A DNA stretch of 64,000 nucleotides from Nitrospirota bacterium. Its GTDB lineage: Bacteria; Nitrospirota; Nitrospiria; Nitrospirales; Nitrospiraceae. The stretch covers positions 434,001-498,000 of the forward strand of contig JAUSMA010000069.1 of NCBI GenBank assembly GCA_030645475.1, given 5' to 3'. The notes under the pieces are model-generated. The model had not been told where the DNA came from and did no database searches. It saw only the letters and a list, made by a program, of their open reading frames with translations. Made by a program: the position numbers and the translations under genes. This document shows positions 6,072 through 14,188 of the stretch, one piece after another (position 1 is the stretch's first letter; each line of letters starts with the position of its first letter).

Positions 6072-7919
6072 TTAGGCTGGGCGGCGTGCGGGAGGCCGGC
6101 GTCCACGTCCTCGATAGGACGGTCCACGGCTGAGACCTGGGAGGCGGATGGTGACGGTGGTGCCTTCGCCTGGTGCGCTGCCGATAGCAATCGAGCCGCC
6201 ATGCTCTTCGACGATCTTCTTGACCGTGGCGAGACCGAGGCCGGTGCCGGCTCGTTTGGTCGTGAAGAACGGTTCAAAGACTTTGTCGACAATTTCTGCG
6301 GGAATCGGAGCCCCGTCGTTCTTGATGAGGATCTGATCTTCCACGCCACGTCCTGCGCGATGCTGGGTGACTTGAATATGGAGATGGCCGCCTGGACTCA
6401 TCGCCTCACCGGCATTCTTGAAAATGCTGAGAAAGACTTGCTGGAGTTTGGATTCGTCGCCACGGACCGGCGCGATCATCGTTGCATAGTCCTTGGTGAC
6501 TTGAATTCTGGTGACTTCGAGGTCGGTTGCGACCACGGTGAGCGCGCTCTCGATGACTTCGGGGATGCGGAGGAGTCGTCGATTCAGCTCGAGCGGTTTC
6601 GCAAAGTCTAAAATCTCGTTCAGAATGGCTTCGACGCGGATCAAATCGCGCATCGCATTCTCGACGCGCGTCTGGGGGTCGAAGTCGAGGATGCCTTCAC
6701 CCGTGACTTCTTCCAATTGGGCACGGATCGATGCGAGCGGCTCACGCACTTCTGTGGCCAGGAACATGCTGAATTCGCCGATGGCGGCCTGCCGCTCTTG
6801 CTTTCTGATGATGGGTTCCGAGGGACCGGGGGCAGCGGCCACTCCCGGTGTGCCTTCAGCGCCCGCGGCTGGGGCCACGCTGACTGGCGCCGGGGCCGGA
6901 GCCTGGAGAATATCCGCGATTTTGACGATAGAGGGCTCAAGAGTACGGGCATCTGTCTGCTGGTAGCGCCCGGCTTCTTTCGAGGCCAGCGTAATGGTTC
7001 CGCCCACTTGTCCCCGGACGAAGAACGGGACGACGAGTGAGGAGAGCAGCCGGTCCTTGAACAGATATTTGTGATCGAGAAAGCGCCCCTGTGTGGAGGC
7101 GAGATCGTGATCCACGCGTGGCTTCCGATGGCGAACCGCCCACCCGGAGGCTGAGCTGTCGAGCGTGAGGCGGTGGCCCGGTTTCAGATCTTTCTTGCTG
7201 TCCTTCTGTTCGCTCTTCAGGTCGCCGGCCATGCCCAGAACTTCGACATTGCCAGCCAGGGGATCGTAGTGGCAGGCCCAGATGCGATCGTAGGCGACGT
7301 ATTGGTTCGCCTCCGTCAAGACGGCAATAATTTTGTCTTGGAGTTCCGGTGTCAGCTGCGAGACCGGCGCCGCAAACATTTCTACGGGAGACGGTTGCGG
7401 AGGGACCGGCTCATGCGCGACATAGGGCCTACTGAGCACGACATTCATATCGAACAGGCCTTCGCGATCCAGCGCTTTTGTGACCTCGTCGCTGGCCTGC
7501 TCCATCAAGGCTTTTTCTTTTTTCGCGAACGTGGCGCTCTCTTTCCGTCCGATAACCAGAAAGCCGTACGTCCGATTTTTATGCCGCAGGGCCACGGCGA
7601 GCATCGATTTCGCGCCCGGAGTGATCAAGCGGAGGCGAATCGTGCGCCCGTCTTCCTGGTCGGTTGAGGGAGAGGCAGCGGCAATCGCGGGAGCCGAGAG
7701 CGTCCGGAGGATCGCTTGCGTATCGCGAGGGGTAAAGCCTCGCGCGGCATGGCCGACCAGCGGGCCTTGGTCCCGGTGGAACACGGCGGCGAGCGCGGCG
7801 TCGACCGGCAGGTCGTTGAGCACGGACGTCAAGGTCCGCTGGAGATGCGTCTCAGGAATTGGTTTGCTGTGTGGAGCTGTGGGTGTCATTCGTGAGTTAG
7901 GGTGGTCAAGCGGGCGCAT
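6072..7919 (-). CDS. GAF-domain sensor kinase-like protein with non-histidine H-box
   Basis: A 615-residue cytoplasmic protein with no transmembrane segment. Two GAF-like sensory regions (about residues 30-160 and 190-345) are followed by a Pro/Ala linker, a dimerisation helix pair and a C-terminal HATPase_c domain with N-box (FLSIFKNAGEAM), F-box (FEPFFTT) and G2 box (GTGLGLA). The H-box reads FLATEVREPLASI: residue 389 is Thr (ACA) where the phosphorylated His of AHE-type boxes should be. It may be a pseudokinase or regulate a partner kinase. The frame runs back to 8051, but that would overlap the upstream gene; I chose ATG 7919, and ATG 7889 is an alternative. No response regulator is adjacent. 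Confidence 0.82.
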   Translation of the reverse strand: MRPLDHPNSRMTPTAPHSKPIPETHLQRTLTSVLNDLPVDAALAAVFHRDQGPLVGHAARGFTPRDTQAILRTLSAPAIAAASPSTDQEDGRTIRLRLITPGAKSMLAVALRHKNRTYGFLVIGRKESATFAKKEKALMEQASDEVTKALDREGLFDMNVVLSRPYVAHEPVPPQPSPVEMFAAPVSQLTPELQDKIIAVLTEANQYVAYDRIWACHYDPLAGNVEVLGMAGDLKSEQKDSKKDLKPGHRLTLDSSASGWAVRHRKPRVDHDLASTQGRFLDHKYLFKDRLLSSLVVPFFVRGQVGGTITLASKEAGRYQQTDARTLEPSIVKIADILQAPAPAPVSVAPAAGAEGTPGVAAAPGPSEPIIRKQERQAAIGEFSMFLATEVREPLASIRAQLEEVTGEGILDFDPQTRVENAMRDLIRVEAILNEILDFAKPLELNRRLLRIPEVIESALTVVATDLEVTRIQVTKDYATMIAPVRGDESKLQQVFLSIFKNAGEAMSPGGHLHIQVTQHRAGRGVEDQILIKNDGAPIPAEIVDKVFEPFFTTKRAGTGLGLATVKKIVEEHGGSIAIGSAPGEGTTVTIRLPGLSRGPSYRGRGRRPPARRPA

Positions 7920-7965
7920 TGTAACAACGCGCGACAAGCAATTCAATGAAAAGGAATAGGCCCCG

Positions 7966-8427
7966 TTATTCTTCTGGATTAATGATCTTCGGCGGACGTT
8001 GCTGGAATGTCTGCTGCGGCTCAGGCAGACGGGGGCCGGAGGTCGAGGCATTCAGGATCGTGGTGACCAGACTGATCACCACTGCGCCGCCGACAGCCGG
8101 CCAAAATCCCGCAACGGTAAATCCTTTTACCAGATAGGCGGTGAATTCGAGGAGGAGCGCGTTGACCACGATGAGAAAGAGCCCCAGCGAGAGGACGATC
8201 AAGGGCAGGGTCAGCACAAAGAGGATGGGCCGGACCAAGACGTTCAGAAACGTGAGCACGAGCATCGCGGCGATTCCGGCAGGGAGCGAGTCCATCTCAA
8301 GGCCCGGCACGATCATCACGGCCAGGAATACCGCGATGCCGGTGATCAGGATGCGACCTGCCGCGGCGCGAATCCCGCCGTTCAAGTAGTAGTTATTGAG
8401 CTCCCGTGTCACGTGAAGCTGTTGCAT
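7966..8427 (-). CDS. Small integral membrane protein, phage-holin family 4 / YvlD type
   Basis: A 153-residue protein with about four transmembrane helices and the family segment FLNVLVRPILFVLTLPLIVL, followed by LFLIVVNALLL. The name comes from a distant resemblance to phage holins; chromosomal members are of unknown function and are not lytic proteins. The C-terminus is a proline/glutamine-rich cytoplasmic tail ending INPEE. It is the second of a run of minus-strand genes, 8 nt downstream of the next one. Confidence 0.78.
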   Translation of the reverse strand: MQQLHVTRELNNYYLNGGIRAAAGRILITGIAVFLAVMIVPGLEMDSLPAGIAAMLVLTFLNVLVRPILFVLTLPLIVLSLGLFLIVVNALLLEFTAYLVKGFTVAGFWPAVGGAVVISLVTTILNASTSGPRLPEPQQTFQQRPPKIINPEE

Positions 8428-8435
8428 CGATCACC

Positions 8436-8771
8436 TTACTGTACCTGAATTTGCTGTACGGGGGCCGGTACCCGCGTGGCTGAGGAGAAATGGATTTCGG
8501 TAGCCCGCAAGACTTTTTCGTCCTTTGTGGCCTCGATTACGACACGATCGCCGACGGCCGGCAAGTTCGTGCCCTTCAGATTGCCCTTTTCCTTGAACCG
8601 GGTCTGTTTATTCACCTGAACGTCCACGGTTTTCCCTTTGGGGGTTTTGACCTCGACATGGGTCGCGTCGATGGCCGTGACGGTGCCGAGGACATGTTGG
8701 CCGGTGCCGTGGGCGAAGGCCGTGGTGGCCATGAAGCTGAACAGACACACAAGAATACTACGGTACATCAT
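8436..8771 (-). CDS. Periplasmic DUF5666-like small protein
   Basis: A 111-residue protein with signal peptide (cleavage after TTAFA). The mature part is an OB-like beta domain: GTVTAIDATHVEVKTPKGKT, then VGDRVVIEAT, the pattern of DUF5666-type domains. It starts HGTGQH, so a metal-binding role is conceivable but unproven. AAAGGA lies about 12 nt before the ATG pair (8771 or 8768). It lies in the same direction as the cytochrome gene, 33 nt behind it. Confidence 0.7.
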   Translation of the reverse strand: MMYRSILVCLFSFMATTAFAHGTGQHVLGTVTAIDATHVEVKTPKGKTVDVQVNKQTRFKEKGNLKGTNLPAVGDRVVIEATKDEKVLRATEIHFSSATRVPAPVQQIQVQ

Positions 8772-8804
8772 GATGGCTCAGTCCTTTGTCCAGGAAGATA
8801 AGTC

Positions 8805-9425
8805 TCAGTGGTGATGCCCACTTTCCGGTTGTTGTGCTGCACGGTCGTCTCCCTGGAGGAATTGGTCGAAGGCGGCTTCTTCCTCTAGCTCTTGTTTCGT
8901 CTTGGGATTCAGCCCCTTCATCCGATCGAGTTCTTCCGGGGTCAGTTGCGGGAGATGGCGGATGAAGTGAACCAGTTTCCAACTGTCCATATCTTTACTC
9001 GGGTCGCCTTCTCCCCAGGCCGGCATCGCGGTAAAACGAATGCCGTTGTGGATGACCCAGAAGAGTTCGCCGTCCGACATCGATTGCGTGTCGGCCAATC
9101 GGAGGTCCGGCGCTTTGGGGTACACATTCTTGCCGATGGGTGTCTGGCCGCTCCCGTCGTTGGCATGGCAGCCCGCGCAATGGTCGGCGAAGTGGGCCAA
9201 CCCTTCCTTCAAGAGGTCGGGGCTGAACGGGACCGGGTTGGGGCTGTTCCGTTGCTCGATGGGGATGGCCAGGTGGCGAATCTGGCGGGCCAGAAACACC
9301 TCGATCGCATGGGGTTCCGTCTTGGCGCTGAAGCCGGTCGTGAACAATTGATAGCCCAGCCAGCCGAAGGTGCTGACAACCGCGAGGCCTACGACGATGA
9401 CAAGGATGATCAGCTTCGTTTTCAT
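8805..9425 (-). CDS. Membrane-anchored c-type cytochrome
   Basis: A 206-residue protein with one N-terminal transmembrane anchor (residues 4-27), then a periplasmic class I cytochrome c domain. The haem-binding motif is CAGCH at about residue 90, and the likely axial Met is in FTAMPAWGE. The C-terminal tail is charged and ends SGHHH, a possible metal-binding end. It would act as an electron carrier at the outer face of the inner membrane. No oxidase subunits are nearby, so the redox partner is unknown. Confidence 0.88.
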   Translation of the reverse strand: MKTKLIILVIVVGLAVVSTFGWLGYQLFTTGFSAKTEPHAIEVFLARQIRHLAIPIEQRNSPNPVPFSPDLLKEGLAHFADHCAGCHANDGSGQTPIGKNVYPKAPDLRLADTQSMSDGELFWVIHNGIRFTAMPAWGEGDPSKDMDSWKLVHFIRHLPQLTPEELDRMKGLNPKTKQELEEEAAFDQFLQGDDRAAQQPESGHHH

Positions 9426-9473
9426 AGCAACAGCCGTTTACTATACAAAGTCTTTCGTCCGATTGCCACCGGG

Positions 9474-10283
9474 TCATGCTGTCGGGGAGGCGCTCCGCGA
9501 TCGTGCGAGGCGACGCATCAGTAGAATGAGGATTGGCAGATGCATCAGCAGTCCACTCATCCCCATGAACGGTTCGCCGATCCAGAAGGTCACGCCGAGG
9601 TTAAAGACCAAGACCCCATAGTATAGGCCGACGCCCAGCAGAAGCTGAGGCGTGCCCCCCTGTGACGGCGCGAGCGCGGGAAGTCGGCGCTCAAGCGGAA
9701 AATAGATGGCGAGGGAGATGAGTCCGACGACGGCCCACCCGACATAGTTGGCGGCCGGTACGCCGAAATGCCAGCCGGGATCGGGATAGTAATAAATCTT
9801 GCCGAGGAACCAGCGATCGCCACGGAGCGCCACCGGATCGATCACCATGTCGATGAAGGCAAACAGGCAGGCGGTCAGGATCAGCACGGACCACCCGGTC
9901 CTGGCTGCGGTGTCGAAACGCAGCGACTTCAGGAGGGGGTGAGCGGCGGGTGAGGATTGCTCGATGGGGAGAAGGAGACAGAGTGCGACGCAGTAGGCGG
10001 CGTAGAGGAGAAAGCTGAACGAGATCGAGTCCATGAAGGGAATGTTGGAGAAGTAGAGCTCCTGCCCCAGCGTCGAGCCATTGTAGTGGTACCAGCCGAA
10101 GGGAATGCCGTTGCGGGTGGAGGAGTATTCGCAGACGAAGGCCGTAGCCCAGCTAATCAGCCAGAACCGCCAGGTCCTGGGCCAGCCGATCAGCTGGATC
10201 GCAGCGAAGAGAAAGGCCGTCAGAAAGACGAAGACGTAGGGACGGAAGAGGATGGTCTTGAGGAACAGAGTCAGGAGGTCCAT
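9474..10283 (-). CDS. CruF-like carotenoid biosynthesis membrane protein
   Basis: A 269-residue polytopic membrane protein of the carotenoid 1,2-hydratase/CruF (DUF422) family. Family marks are EYSSTRNGIPFGWYHYN, the PFMDSISFSFLLYAAY segment, DMVIDPVALRGDRWFLG and YYYPDPGWHFGVPAANYVGW. CruF hydrates end double bonds of acyclic carotenoids or acts with a glycosyltransferase. About seven transmembrane helices are visible. It sits next to HpnA and IspA, which supports an isoprenoid role; the exact substrate is unknown. Confidence 0.8.
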   Translation of the reverse strand: MDLLTLFLKTILFRPYVFVFLTAFLFAAIQLIGWPRTWRFWLISWATAFVCEYSSTRNGIPFGWYHYNGSTLGQELYFSNIPFMDSISFSFLLYAAYCVALCLLLPIEQSSPAAHPLLKSLRFDTAARTGWSVLILTACLFAFIDMVIDPVALRGDRWFLGKIYYYPDPGWHFGVPAANYVGWAVVGLISLAIYFPLERRLPALAPSQGGTPQLLLGVGLYYGVLVFNLGVTFWIGEPFMGMSGLLMHLPILILLMRRLARSRSASPTA

Positions 10284-10290
10284 TGAGAAG

Positions 10291-10350
10291 GGCTTTCAGC
10301 TTTCAGCGATCAGCCGTCAGCTCAGACCTGAAAGCTGAGAGCTGATGGCG
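10291..10350. repeat. Degenerate TCAGCT-type word repeat
   Basis: Low-complexity sequence built from variants of CAGCTTTCAGCGATCAGC and its complement (AAAGCTGAGAGCTGATGG). Similar tracts occur at about 11352-11435, 20607-20645, 30638-30712 and 32530-32600. They always lie between genes. Confidence 0.6.
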
Positions 10351-10361
10351 CACTGCTTCTG

Positions 10362-11345
10362 TTACGCATACTTGTGATCTCGGAACCACCGTACTGCCTT
10401 CTCTAATGCCACTTCCGGCGGTGTTTGTGGGATGCCGAGTTCCCGGATCGCCTTGCTGCAATCGTAGTGCATCTTGTACTTGGCCATCTTCACCCCTTCG
10501 AGTGGAATACGCGGTTGCCGGCCCGTGATGTTCGACAGCCATTGGTTTAGGTAGGCCAGCGGCAGGATCGCCAGCCGAGGGAGCTTGATCGTGGGCGCTT
10601 TCACACCGGTCAGGCGGCTCAAGATCTCGAAGACTTCACGCAGCATCAAGTTCTTGTTGCCAAGGATGTAGCGCTCACCGATCCGACCCTTTTCCATCGC
10701 CAGCAGATGGCCGACTGCCACGTCATCGACATCCACGATGTTCATCCCGGTCTCGATATAGGCAGGCATGCGGCCCTTCATGAAATCGACAATCACCTGC
10801 CCCGTGGGAGTCGGTTTTACGTCGCCTGCGCCAACCGGGGCACTAGGGTTGACGATAATGACCGGCAGGCCCGCCTTCGCGAGCGTCAAGACCTCTTGTT
10901 CGGCCAGGTACTTCGACCGTTTGTAGTGGCCGGCCATCTGTTCGAGCGAGACGGGCGTGTCTTCCGTGCCGAGCCCTCCGCCGGGCGGAAGGCCAATGGC
11001 ACCGATGGTGCTGCAGTAGACGATCCGTTCGGTGCCGACGTCGCGGGCCGCTTCCAACAGATTTTTCGTGCCGGTGACGTTCACGTCGTAAAAAATCGAG
11101 GGATCTTTGGCCCAGAGCGCATAGTGCGCCGCCACATGGTAGAGCTGCTGGCAACCGGTGAGGGCCTTTCGCAACGAGGCCTGATCGCGCAGATCGCCCT
11201 CGACCCGCTCGACCGTCAATCCCTGAAGATTCTGGAGGTCGGATTCGGCGCGTGCCAGGATGCGGACGTCGATCTCGCGTTGGACCAGCGCGCGTACGAC
11301 TGCGCCTCCGACAAAGCCGGTCGCGCCTGTGACGAGAGCCTTCAT
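10362..11345 (-). CDS. hpnA: Hopanoid-associated sugar epimerase HpnA
   Basis: A 327-residue NAD-dependent extended SDR protein. The Rossmann motif TGATGFVG is at residues 7-14 and the catalytic YxxxK is in HYKRSKYLAEQ. The segments HVAAHYALWAKDPSIFYDVN, VNPSAPVGAGDVKPTPTG and FMKGRMPAYIETGMNIVDVD are characteristic of HpnA, found with hopanoid genes such as shc and hpnH. It is thought to act on a sugar-type hopanoid headgroup, though the reaction is not established. No squalene-hopene cyclase is present in the window. It is in the same direction as ispA and the CruF-like gene. Confidence 0.88.
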   Translation of the reverse strand: MKALVTGATGFVGGAVVRALVQREIDVRILARAESDLQNLQGLTVERVEGDLRDQASLRKALTGCQQLYHVAAHYALWAKDPSIFYDVNVTGTKNLLEAARDVGTERIVYCSTIGAIGLPPGGGLGTEDTPVSLEQMAGHYKRSKYLAEQEVLTLAKAGLPVIIVNPSAPVGAGDVKPTPTGQVIVDFMKGRMPAYIETGMNIVDVDDVAVGHLLAMEKGRIGERYILGNKNLMLREVFEILSRLTGVKAPTIKLPRLAILPLAYLNQWLSNITGRQPRIPLEGVKMAKYKMHYDCSKAIRELGIPQTPPEVALEKAVRWFRDHKYA

Positions 11346-11351
11346 GATGGG

Positions 11352-11435
11352 GAGCGTATAGCGAATAGCATATAGCTGATAGCAATCAATCTGGGCTCGA
11401 GGTTTGTGCCATCAGCCATACGCTATCAGCTCTTT
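11352..11435. repeat. Degenerate ATAGCTGATAGC-type word repeat
   Basis: Intergenic tract between hpnA and ispA with repeated words such as GCATATAGCTGATAGC and ATCAGCCATACGCTATCAGC. It belongs with the word repeat at 10291-10350. Confidence 0.55.
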
Positions 11436-12324
11436 AGTTCCGCCGGTTGGTGATATACCGCGCGATCTCGCGGAGTGGGTCGGCGGTCGGGCCGAACGAC
11501 GACAGCCGCTCGATCGCCCGGTCGACGCACGTTTCGGCCAGCTTCTTGGCACCGTCCACGCCGTAGAACGTCGGATAGGTTTTCTTGCCTCGTTCGGCGT
11601 CGGTATTCGGGTTCTTGCCGAGTTCCTCGCGTGTGCCGGTCACATTGAGTACGTCGTCGGCAATCTGAAACGCGAGGCCGATGTCTTCCGCATAGCCGGT
11701 CAGATTGGCCAGTTGGGGTTCCGTCGCGCCTGCGGCAATGGCGCCCATGCGCACGGCGGCACGCATCAACATCCCGGTTTTGTGCTTGTGAATGTTTTGC
11801 AACGTCGCGAGGTCGATGTCTTTGTTCTCAGCCTGGATGTCGAAGACCTGGCCGCCGACCATGCCGAGATTGCCTGAGCCGTAGGCCAGCTCCTGAATCA
11901 AACGGACTTGCCGCACGGGATCGCAGCCCTTCATGAGGTCTGGTCGGCTGCAGAGATCGAAAGCCATCGTGAGCAACGCATCGCCTGCCAGGATCGCCAT
12001 TGCATCGCCATAGACCTTGTGATTCGTCGGCTTTCCACGACGGAAGTCATCGTTGTCCATCGCGGGCAGATCGTCGTGGATCAGCGAATAGGTGTGGATG
12101 AATTCCAGCGAGCAGGCCACGGCCATCAAGCCGGGCGGGGTAGTGCCGAGTGCTTCAGCCGCTGCAATCGTCAGGATCGGGCGGATCCGTTTGCCGCCTG
12201 CCATGAGGCTGTACCGCATGCTTTCGTGCAATGTGGTGGGTGGCGTCGTGGCCGGGGGGCTCACCTGATCGAGAAATCGATCGACGTCGATCCGCTTCTG
12301 TTCGAGATAGTCCTTAATGTTCAT
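11434..12324 (-). CDS. ispA: Geranyl/farnesyl diphosphate synthase
   Basis: A 296-residue trans-prenyl diphosphate synthase that condenses IPP with DMAPP and GPP, giving farnesyl diphosphate for hopanoids, carotenoids and undecaprenyl phosphate. The first aspartate-rich motif is DDLPAMDND and the second DDVLNVTG. GGKRIRP binds IPP and HDDL/GDAL segments are in place. I chose ATG 12324 (MNIKDYLEQKRID), a typical IspA N-terminus; an upstream GTG at 12378 would add a non-conserved extension. Upstream lies a family B repeat tract. Confidence 0.9.
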   Translation of the reverse strand: MNIKDYLEQKRIDVDRFLDQVSPPATTPPTTLHESMRYSLMAGGKRIRPILTIAAAEALGTTPPGLMAVACSLEFIHTYSLIHDDLPAMDNDDFRRGKPTNHKVYGDAMAILAGDALLTMAFDLCSRPDLMKGCDPVRQVRLIQELAYGSGNLGMVGGQVFDIQAENKDIDLATLQNIHKHKTGMLMRAAVRMGAIAAGATEPQLANLTGYAEDIGLAFQIADDVLNVTGTREELGKNPNTDAERGKKTYPTFYGVDGAKKLAETCVDRAIERLSSFGPTADPLREIARYITNRRN

Positions 12325-12407
12325 GGGGATAAGGTACGAGTTGTGATGACTGTCGTGGACCGGCGCGGAGAGTACCAAACAGGTCGGAGGCTGTCAAACG
12401 GAGTGGG

Positions 12408-12760
12408 AGGGAGCGGCCAGGTGCCCTTCTTACTCGCAGAACAGCGGAGGGGATGGAAGCTGATGATCTTCTGTGCTCACGCAACGCGCGGCCTCAGAAG
12501 GATGGGAAGGGCAGCCTAGTCGTCCTCCTGCTCGCGGAACGCGCACGCTCGTTCGACGCGCGCAATCGAGGATCGACCAGGCTACCCTTGGAAATGTAAT
12601 GGGGAATTGAAAGAGTGCCTGCAGAGGAAGATCAATCAGCTCCTAATCCCTGAGAGATAACGAGCGAACTTAGATGGAGCATGTATATCGTTCGATGCGC
12701 GCAGTAAGGGCAGCCTTGGCCACTCCCTTAATAAAGAGGTATAGGGAATTAGGAGTCCCT
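12408..12760. repeat. Family B palindromic repeats between ispA and the zinc-finger gene
   Basis: The 600-nt gap 12325-12926 contains at least two family B copies. About 12408-12515 is a hybrid (GGAGCGGCCAGGTGCCCTTC then CACGCAACGCGCGGCCTCAG); about 12502-12595 matches 2850-2975 almost word for word (GGGAAGGGCAGCCTAGTCG, CTGCTCGCGGAACGCGCACG, AATCGAGGATCGACCAGGC). A third partial lies near 12685-12740. No gene is seen in the gap. Confidence 0.7.
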
Positions 12761-12889
12761 CGTCTGGGCTCATGGCATGTCTCGGCATACCAACGTATGG
12801 TCGGGCGAGAAGGGCATTCGCAGTGGGATTAATCACAGACGCTGACCTATGAGGTGAGAAGTTCAGAAGTGCCACGGTTTCTGCGCCCC

Positions 12890-12919
12890 TTGCCTCTCGC
12901 CGTTCGCCTTCGCTATACT
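12890..12919 (+). promoter_or_regulatory. Candidate promoter, leaderless transcript
   Basis: TTGCCT (12890-12895), an 18-nt spacer and TATACT (12914-12919). The expected start site is at about 12926, directly before the ATG at 12927, which has no Shine-Dalgarno. This suggests a leaderless mRNA. Confidence 0.45.
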
Positions 12920-12926
12920 CCGCGGC

Positions 12927-13220
12927 ATGAGTATTCGAAAAGGCGGCGGAGACTGGGAGCCGATGCTGTTGGGGATTGAACCCCGCAACTGCAAGGTCTG
13001 TCATGAAGGGCTCTACCGCAATAAGACGTTTTTGACCGGCGGATGGTCTCGTTGTGCCTCCTGCGACGAGTTCGTTCATTACAGTTGCCTGGCCAGCGGC
13101 AAGGTTTCGTTCCTGAAAGCCCGTCCCCGCCTGTGCAAGGCTTGCCGCGCTGCCCAACAGGGCACTCCCCTTCCTTCGCCTTCGCCGAAGGAAGAGGCTC
13201 CAACGGCCGTCGGGTCGTGA
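12927..13220 (+). CDS. Small C4HC3 (PHD/RING-like) zinc-finger protein
   Basis: A 97-residue protein with eight spaced metal ligands: Cys22, Cys25, Cys43, Cys46, His51, Cys54, Cys70 and Cys73. The order C-x2-C-x17-C-x2-C-x4-H-x2-C-x15-C-x2-C fits the cross-brace pattern of eukaryotic PHD fingers, which is unusual in bacteria. The last 25 residues are a Pro/Ser tail. No other domain is present. The downstream membrane-protein gene begins within the stop codon (GTGA), so the two are translationally coupled and probably act together. Function unknown; a treble-clef structural zinc domain unrelated to PHD is possible. Confidence 0.75.
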   Translation: MSIRKGGGDWEPMLLGIEPRNCKVCHEGLYRNKTFLTGGWSRCASCDEFVHYSCLASGKVSFLKARPRLCKACRAAQQGTPLPSPSPKEEAPTAVGS

Positions 13221-13552
13221 CCCCCAGCTCACAATCAAGCCCGGTGGAAACCCGTCCGGGCTGGCATGTCTTTTTTTCCGAATCGGTCCGGTTCGTTCTC
13301 GCGCCTCTCATTCTCCTCTTCAGTGGATTTTTCACCGCGAACTTCATCGTCAGTGGCGAATATACCTGGCCGCGGACCAGCCGGACATTGGCGTTGACGC
13401 TGACGGTACTGATTCTCTCCCGCGAATTTGTCTACAAAGAACAGCTGTCGCACAACGACTCGCTGGGTCGTGCGCGGTCGGCACTCCTCTATTCCTGTGT
13501 GCTACCTTACATGCTGGGCGTGGTGGTAATGCTCATTCTATGGGCCCTGTAG
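13217..13552 (+). CDS. Small membrane protein coupled to the zinc-finger gene
   Basis: A 111-residue protein with about three transmembrane helices (FVLAPLILLFSGFFTANFIV, TLALTLTVLIL, and a C-terminal LPYMLGVVVMLILWAL). The frame is open further upstream in another gene's territory, but GTG 13217 overlaps the preceding stop as GTGA and gives a sensible cytoplasmic N-terminus. A family A repeat abuts its stop codon. No known family; probably a membrane partner of the zinc-finger protein. Confidence 0.65.
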   Translation: MTPSSQSSPVETRPGWHVFFSESVRFVLAPLILLFSGFFTANFIVSGEYTWPRTSRTLALTLTVLILSREFVYKEQLSHNDSLGRARSALLYSCVLPYMLGVVVMLILWAL

Positions 13553-13678
13553 CCGGATGCTGAAAAAGACCGCCAGCTTCGTTCTCGCCTCGAACGCATC
13601 CTCAACGTAGCCAGGGGCTACGCTTCCGGTGCGTTCATCGGCTGCGGCCTTGCTGGACGGCCTTTTTGAGCATCCGGC
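13553..13678 (+). repeat. Family A repeat, copy A4
   Basis: Starts at the base after the TAG stop of the preceding gene and reads in the same direction. Ends CCGGATGCTGAAAAAGACCG and GGCCTTTTTGAGCATCCGG are complementary over most of their length. The central hairpin is GTAGCC/GGCTAC. Confidence 0.85.
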
Positions 13679-13785
13679 AAGAGGGGTTGTCTGTTATGCC
13701 GCAGGTATAGTCTGATAAAGTTCTGTCGTGTTGAATTGATTTTTCGGCAGCTTGCTAGCAGGCTGCTTTGGCGCGAGGACGGTCT

Positions 13786-14154
13786 ATGGCAGAAATTATC
13801 CGTAGCGGAGCCTTTCTCCAACAATGTTGGTCGGTACATCCGCTCTGTCTGAAGGTCAAGCGCGTTGAGCCGGAGCGCATTGTCGTGCTTACTTGTAGCT
13901 CCTGTCGCATGGTGCATCGGGTGACCACCGATGCGGTGACCAGGCAGGATGCGACAGGGGATTCCACGTCGCCTGTCATCGATCCTGCACAGCCGGACGG
14001 ACTTCCGGCGCTCAAGAACTGTATGGGCACCCATGTGTCCGCTCTATCGGTCCGGGAGATGGATGTGTTTGAGGATGCGCTGTGGGTCCGCTGTGCGGAA
14101 TGCCGAGCGCAGTACGACTTGACGGTCTCCCAGTTCGAAACCCATCAGAAGTAG
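13786..14154 (+). CDS. Conserved unknown with two CxxC pairs
   Basis: A 122-residue soluble protein. CSSC (about residue 37) and CAEC (about residue 105) could form one zinc ribbon across the sequence, with a variable middle region. ATG 13786 is preceded by GAGGAC at a good distance; an in-frame start at 13768 lacks one. It is the first of a co-directional run of unknown genes. No catalytic motif is seen. Confidence 0.65.
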   Translation: MAEIIRSGAFLQQCWSVHPLCLKVKRVEPERIVVLTCSSCRMVHRVTTDAVTRQDATGDSTSPVIDPAQPDGLPALKNCMGTHVSALSVREMDVFEDALWVRCAECRAQYDLTVSQFETHQK

Positions 14155-14188
14155 CCGGCCCCCCTTCGAGCCGGTCGCCTGCGTCGTG

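Noticed and set aside
7966-8427. Prophage holin
   Set aside because: The family name is misleading. No other phage gene is nearby, and the neighbours are ordinary chromosomal genes.
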